Positions 60,049-64,000 of a stretch of 64,000 nt of DNA are shown in pieces. Location of the stretch: contig CAXBCH010000001.1 of NCBI GenBank assembly GCA_963974125.1, positions 62,001 through 126,000 of the forward strand, written 5' to 3'. Numbering within the stretch: the first letter of the stretch is position 1; each line of letters starts with the position of its first letter. The stretch comes from Haliea sp963974125. GTDB taxonomy: Bacteria; Pseudomonadota; Gammaproteobacteria; Pseudomonadales; Halieaceae. The position numbers were made by a program, and so were the translations under genes. The notes under the pieces were generated by a model, which searched no databases, had not been told where the DNA came from, and saw only the letters and a list, made by a program, of their open reading frames with translations.

Positions 60049-62466
60049 ATGAACGAGAATGAGCACAGTTATGATTCCTCCAGCATCAAGGTCCTCAAGG
60101 GCCTGGATGCGGTTCGCAAGCGACCGGGCATGTATATCGGTGACACCGATGACGGCACAGGCCTGCACCACATGGTGTTCGAACTTGTTGACAACTCCAT
60201 TGACGAGGCTTTGGCTGGCCACTGCACCAGGATCGATATCATTATCCATCCAGATGAGTCGGTGACGGTCAGTGATGATGGGCGCGGTGTGCCCACCGAA
60301 ATGCATGAGGAAGGGGTATCCGCCGCCGAGGTCATCATGACGGTGCTGCACGCCGGTGGTAAATTCGACGACAACTCCTATAAGGTCTCAGGTGGCCTGC
60401 ACGGTGTTGGTGTTTCAGTGGTTAATGCCCTCTCCGAGGAGTTGACACTCACTATCCGCCGGGAAGGCAAGCGCTACGAACAGCTCTATATCCATGGTGT
60501 GCCGCAAGCTCCGCTGGCCATCATCGGCGAAACCGACGGTTCTGGCACCGCTATCCGGTTCCGGCCCTCCCCCGAGACCTTTACCAACATTGAGTTTCAC
60601 TTTGACCAGCTGGCAAAGCGAGTACGGGAGTTGGCATTTCTCAATTCCGGGGTCAATATACACCTCAAGGACGAACGCTCGGGTCGCGAGGAGAACTACC
60701 AGTATGAAGGTGGTTTGCGGGCTTTCGTCGACTATCTGAACCACAACAAGGCTACGGTCAACAAACCGTTCCACTTCCAGTTGGATACAGACGACGGCAT
60801 TGGCGTGGAAATCGCCCTGCAGTGGAATGATACCTTTGCAGAGAATATCTACTGCTACACCAACAATATCCCGCAGCGGGACGGTGGTACCCACCTTGCA
60901 GGCTTTCGCACCGCCCTCACCCGCAGCCTGAACAGCTATATTGAACGCGAAGGGCTGGCCAAGAAGGCCAAGGTGTCGACCACCGGGGATGACGCCAGGG
61001 AAGGTCTGACCGGTATTATCTCGGTCAAGGTGCCGGACCCCAAGTTTTCCTCTCAAACCAAGGACAAGCTGGTGTCCTCGGAGGTCAAAACCGCGGTGGA
61101 GCAGGCCATGAACGCCCGCTTCAATGATTATCTGCTGGAAAACCCCAGTGAAGCCAAGGCCATTGTGGGCAAAATGCTGGACGCCGCCCGTGCTCGCGAG
61201 GCAGCCCGCAAGGCCCGGGACATGACCCGGCGCAAGGGCGCACTGGACATCGCGGGCCTGCCCGGGAAATTGGCTGACTGTCAGGAGAAAGACCCTGCCC
61301 TGTCGGAACTCTATCTGGTAGAGGGTGACTCAGCGGGTGGCTCCGCCAAACAGGGGCGCAACAGGAAGTTTCAGGCTATTCTGCCACTGAAGGGCAAGAT
61401 CCTTAACGTTGAGAAGGCGCGGTTTGACAAGATGTTGGGTTCAGCGGAAGTCGGAACCATCGTCACCGCGCTGGGCTGCGGGATCGGCAAGGACGAGTTC
61501 AATGCCGACAAGTTGCGTTACCACAGCATCATTATCATGACTGACGCGGATGTCGACGGCTCGCATATTCGTACTCTGCTGCTGACCTTCTTCTTCCGCC
61601 AGATGCGGGAACTGATCGACCGCGGCCATATATTCATTGCCCAGCCGCCCCTCTACAAGATTTCCCGCGGTAAGCAGAGCCAGTACCTCAAGGACGACGA
61701 AGCGCTGAACAGCTATCTCACCCAGGGCGCGCTGGAGGGGGCGGCGATTATCGTGAACCCGGAGGCACCGCCGGTTACCGGTGCCGGGCTCGAGGAGCTG
61801 GTTGCCCGTTTCCGCAAGGTGGCGGCCACCATCGAACGGTTGGGTCGCCTGTACGCTCCGCCGGTACTCTGGCAGCTGGTGTACGGTGGCACCCTGATGC
61901 CGGAAGAGATGCAGGATGAAGCCGCTGTCATTGCTTTTGCAGAGCAGCTGAGTGAGCGCTTGCTAACCGTGGCGCCCAAGGGTGCCGAGTATACGGTGAC
62001 TGTGCGCAAGGATCATGAGCGCCAGAGTCACTACCCGGTGGTCAAGCTCCTGGCACACGGTGTGGAAACCGAGAAAGAATATCGCCACGAGTTCTTCTCT
62101 TCAGGTGAGTACCGCAGCATGGTGGCCCTGGGGCAAACCCTCAATACCCTGATCGACGAGGATGGCTACTTCCAGCGCGGCGACAAGACTCTCGTCACCC
62201 GGAGTTTTGAAGAGGGGCTCAGCTGGCTGATGAGCGAGGCCCGCAAGGGCTACAACATTCAGCGCTACAAGGGCCTCGGGGAAATGAATCCGGACCAGCT
62301 GTGGGAAACCACCATGGACCCGGAGGCGCGTCGCATGCTGCAGGTTACAGTCGAGGACGGCATGGCGGCAGACCTGATCTTCACCACTCTGATGGGAGAC
62401 CATGTCGAGCCCCGACGGGAGTTTATCGAAGAGAACGCACTTTCGGTTGCCAACCTGGACGTTTGA
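60049..62466 (+). CDS. gyrB: DNA gyrase subunit B
   Basis: An 805-residue ATPase subunit of gyrase. The GHKL ATP-binding domain has VLKGLDAVRKRPGMYIGDTD and FELVDNSIDEALAG, with GGLHGVGVSVVNALS. The TOPRIM domain has EGDSAGGSAKQGRNRKFQAI and LPLKGKILNVEKARFDK. The long gammaproteobacterial insert is present and the C-terminus ends ALSVANLDV. ATG 60049 follows TGAGAG. It closes the dnaA-dnaN-recF-gyrB set. Confidence 0.98.
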   Translation: MNENEHSYDSSSIKVLKGLDAVRKRPGMYIGDTDDGTGLHHMVFELVDNSIDEALAGHCTRIDIIIHPDESVTVSDDGRGVPTEMHEEGVSAAEVIMTVLHAGGKFDDNSYKVSGGLHGVGVSVVNALSEELTLTIRREGKRYEQLYIHGVPQAPLAIIGETDGSGTAIRFRPSPETFTNIEFHFDQLAKRVRELAFLNSGVNIHLKDERSGREENYQYEGGLRAFVDYLNHNKATVNKPFHFQLDTDDGIGVEIALQWNDTFAENIYCYTNNIPQRDGGTHLAGFRTALTRSLNSYIEREGLAKKAKVSTTGDDAREGLTGIISVKVPDPKFSSQTKDKLVSSEVKTAVEQAMNARFNDYLLENPSEAKAIVGKMLDAARAREAARKARDMTRRKGALDIAGLPGKLADCQEKDPALSELYLVEGDSAGGSAKQGRNRKFQAILPLKGKILNVEKARFDKMLGSAEVGTIVTALGCGIGKDEFNADKLRYHSIIIMTDADVDGSHIRTLLLTFFFRQMRELIDRGHIFIAQPPLYKISRGKQSQYLKDDEALNSYLTQGALEGAAIIVNPEAPPVTGAGLEELVARFRKVAATIERLGRLYAPPVLWQLVYGGTLMPEEMQDEAAVIAFAEQLSERLLTVAPKGAEYTVTVRKDHERQSHYPVVKLLAHGVETEKEYRHEFFSSGEYRSMVALGQTLNTLIDEDGYFQRGDKTLVTRSFEEGLSWLMSEARKGYNIQRYKGLGEMNPDQLWETTMDPEARRMLQVTVEDGMAADLIFTTLMGDHVEPRREFIEENALSVANLDV

Positions 62467-62497
62467 GCCACGCCGCTCTTCTGATCAGTTTCACGTT

Positions 62498-62537
62498 CAG
62501 CCGAGCTAGATCAGCTCGTAAAGTTGAGATTCGGCTG
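62498..62537 (+). terminator. nested inverted repeat after gyrB
   Basis: An outer stem CAGCCGA/TCGGCTG (62498-62504 and 62531-62537) encloses a smaller stem GAGCT/AGCTC (62503-62507 and 62513-62517) that shares two bases with it. It lies 31 bp after the gyrB stop. There is no T-tract, so termination strength is uncertain. Confidence 0.4.
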
Positions 62538-62574
62538 TGAGAAAGGGTAGCTTGTGAAAAAATAGTTAATAGTA

Positions 62575-62633
62575 TGGACCTAAGGTGTTCCGCTTGATAT
62601 TTTAGGTCCACACTAATTTCACAATGGACCTAA
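62575..62633. repeat. three copies of the 9-bp motif TGGACCTAA upstream of nucleotidyltransferase gene
   Basis: TGGACCTAA occurs at 62575-62583 and 62625-62633, and its complement TTAGGTCCA at 62602-62610. The last copy ends 3 bp before the start codon of the next gene. Copies 1 and 2 form an inverted repeat with an 18-bp spacer, and copies 2 and 3 another with a 14-bp spacer. The positions suggest an operator or self-regulatory binding site. Confidence 0.65.
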
Positions 62634-62636
62634 ATC

Positions 62637-63686
62637 ATGGCGCCGCAGTATAGCTCACTCTCCGGCAGCGCTGCACTGGCCTACGCAGAGGCCTATGAGC
62701 AGGCGCTGTCACAGCGCAGAAATGAACAGCGCGGAAACTTTGACTTCCTGAAAAAAAACCTGTCTGGCAGAGACTACTGGTACCTTCGCTTTCGTCTGTC
62801 GGGGACAGAAAGATCCTTCTACCTTGGCCAGGACTCTCCTGATCTTCGTGCTGCTATCGAGCGCCAAAAGGCGCTTTGGAAGGAAGGTCAGTCAAGTTCC
62901 ATCCACCGCGAAAAAGCGGTGGCAATGGCGCTCGCTGCGGGCTGCACACCCACACCACACCGCGCCTACAAAGTGCTTAAGGCCGTCGAGATCGCTGGGT
63001 ATTTCGACGCGGGCGGTGTGCTCATAGGCTCCTTTGCGTACATCGCCATTGGCAATATCCTGAGTTGTGCGTGGCCTGCCTACACGACCGTGACACAGGA
63101 CGTGGACCTCGCCGTCTCGGACAAGGCGATGCTGGTTCTGCCCAAGCGCCAGCCGATCAAGGATGTGTTGCTCGACGCTGAACAGGGATTACTGGAAGTA
63201 CCCATGTTCGACCCGAAGTCGCCCGCGACGAGCTTCAAAATTCGTGGCAGCGTGTTTCGCCTAGACCTGATCACCCCGCAAGAAGGCAAACCGGAGGGTG
63301 GTGCCAGATACGTGCGGGCCGTGGATGGATATGCGCAGCCACTGATTTTCATCGATTACCTACTGGAGGATACGGTGAAAGCCTTGTTGCTGCACAAGGA
63401 CGGCGTGTTGGTCAATGTGCCCAGTCCGGCGCGATACGCGCTGCACAAAGTCGTCATTGCCCGGCGCCGCAACACGGGCCAAGCTGTCAAGGCCAGGAAA
63501 GACATGCAACAGGTTGTACCGCTTCTCGCTTGCCTGCTCCAGGAGCGCCCCGGCGATGTGTGGCTGGCCATAGATGCTGCCAGGGACTATCCAGGGAGTG
63601 CGTTCTTGCGAGATCTGAGGGCTGGGCTGGGAAAATTGGCCAAAGAGGAGCCGGGTTTGTCGCCCGTGCATGAATACTGTCTATGA
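62637..63686 (+). CDS. GSU2403-family nucleotidyltransferase-fold protein (NTP_transf_8 type)
   Basis: A 349-residue protein. The N-terminal helical region (YAEAYEQALSQRRNEQRGNF, with RDYWYLRFRLSGTERSFYLG) precedes the nucleotidyltransferase core GGVLIGSFAYIAIGNIL and TVTQDVDLAVSD, where GS and DVD supply the loop and metal-binding aspartates. Later VKALLLHKDGVLVNVPSPAR and LHKVVIARRR fit the same fold as AbiEii-type nucleotidyltransferases. No partner antitoxin-like gene is obvious beside it. It sits between the core gyrB gene and unassigned sequence and appears less GC-rich than its neighbours, so acquisition is likely. Substrate is unknown. Confidence 0.8.
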   Translation: MAPQYSSLSGSAALAYAEAYEQALSQRRNEQRGNFDFLKKNLSGRDYWYLRFRLSGTERSFYLGQDSPDLRAAIERQKALWKEGQSSSIHREKAVAMALAAGCTPTPHRAYKVLKAVEIAGYFDAGGVLIGSFAYIAIGNILSCAWPAYTTVTQDVDLAVSDKAMLVLPKRQPIKDVLLDAEQGLLEVPMFDPKSPATSFKIRGSVFRLDLITPQEGKPEGGARYVRAVDGYAQPLIFIDYLLEDTVKALLLHKDGVLVNVPSPARYALHKVVIARRRNTGQAVKARKDMQQVVPLLACLLQERPGDVWLAIDAARDYPGSAFLRDLRAGLGKLAKEEPGLSPVHEYCL

Positions 63687-64000
63687 GCAGATGAAATACC
63701 CCTGACCGCGGAGATGTTGGCGGCCAACAATTCATGATCATAATTCGATGAAGCCGTCAGTTATGCGACCATCGCGCTGGCGGATGAACCAGGCCCGATC
63801 AATCGGCCGGTATGTTTTTGGGTGTCACAGACCCCTGTTGGTTCTCACGCTGTTTGAAAATTTGTCACCGTATTGGGACCTGGCAGCCGATCTTTTTGAT
63901 GTCTTGATTTTGCAACTGGTTTCGTTCTGTCGAGCAGGGCGAACCTGGTGACATTTTGTAATGTGAGCTTGCTATGGAAGGCCGCTTCCAACGACGAAAA
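63687..64000. other. unassigned lower-GC tail, no supported gene
   Basis: 314 bp to the window edge. One 67-codon frame (63748-63951, plus strand) exists but lacks a good ribosome-binding site and resembles nothing I know. The segment is visibly less GC-rich than the core genome. A near-inverted pair is GTGACATTTTG and the nearby TTTGTCACC. It could be a decayed gene or the edge of a mobile region. Confidence 0.4.

Noticed and set aside
63748..63951. 67-codon plus-strand frame at the right edge
   Set aside because: No ribosome-binding site, no recognisable motif and atypical composition; left unassigned.
1..64000. tRNA, rRNA, CRISPR arrays and intact insertion sequences
   Set aside because: Looked for by eye on both strands; no cloverleaf with CCA-end pattern, no regularly spaced repeat array and no transposase were seen. 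A covariance-model scan would be needed to exclude small RNAs.

Overview
This window is chromosomal DNA of a GC-rich gammaproteobacterium. Gene content and order around dnaA, together with a TonB receptor, TRAP and SSS transporters and a soluble NAD-linked formate dehydrogenase, suggest a marine heterotroph of the Cellvibrionales/Halieaceae type. That placement is inference; no 16S gene is present. The right half is the replication-origin neighbourhood: glmS-glmU, the complete F1Fo ATP synthase operon, parAB, rsmG, mnmG, mnmE, yidC, yidD, rnpA, rpmH, then dnaA, dnaN, recF and gyrB. All genes left of dnaA in this block are on the minus strand and dnaA-gyrB are on the plus strand, as expected for replication diverging from about 55.6-56.2 kb.

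Layout. 0-2 kb: the end of a TRAP large permease, a GC-rich tandem repeat, a YciA-type thioesterase and a convergent TRAP solute-binding protein. 1.9-6.7 kb: uvrD, a SPOR-domain membrane protein, a small exported protein and oxyR. 6.7-12.4 kb: an overlapping minus-strand fdsG-fdsB-fdsA-fdhD operon for NAD-dependent formate oxidation, with oxyR 18 bp downstream of fdhD. 12.5-36.2 kb: an accessory block of redox, amine-handling and transport genes. It holds a lone molybdopterin oxidoreductase, four PYROXD2/phytoene-desaturase-like flavoproteins, a GcvT-like folate aminomethyltransferase homologue, a SnoaL/NTF2-AraC fusion regulator, a PuuB-like amine oxidase, SSS and MFS carriers, a PuuA-like glutamine synthetase homologue, a TonB receptor, a TPR sulfotransferase and a spermidine-dehydrogenase-like Tat flavoprotein. 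36.2-62.5 kb: the conserved origin-proximal core. 62.6-64 kb: an apparently acquired GSU2403-type nucleotidyltransferase-fold gene and an unassigned tail.

How it fits together. My reading of the accessory block is uptake (TonB, SSS, MFS) and oxidative or gamma-glutamyl catabolism of amine compounds. C1 units released through the GcvT-like protein could end as formate and be oxidised by the adjacent Fds complex. This is an inference from gene families and co-location. In the origin region I see two perfect DnaA boxes flanking an AT-rich stretch between rpmH and dnaA, and a second origin-like gap between mnmE and mnmG. Two parS palindromes lie inside recF, matching the parAB genes about 11-12 kb away. 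Three promoters read directly from the sequence (atp operon, mnmG, rpmH) share a 17-bp spacer between near-consensus boxes. I found no tRNA, rRNA, CRISPR array or intact insertion sequence.
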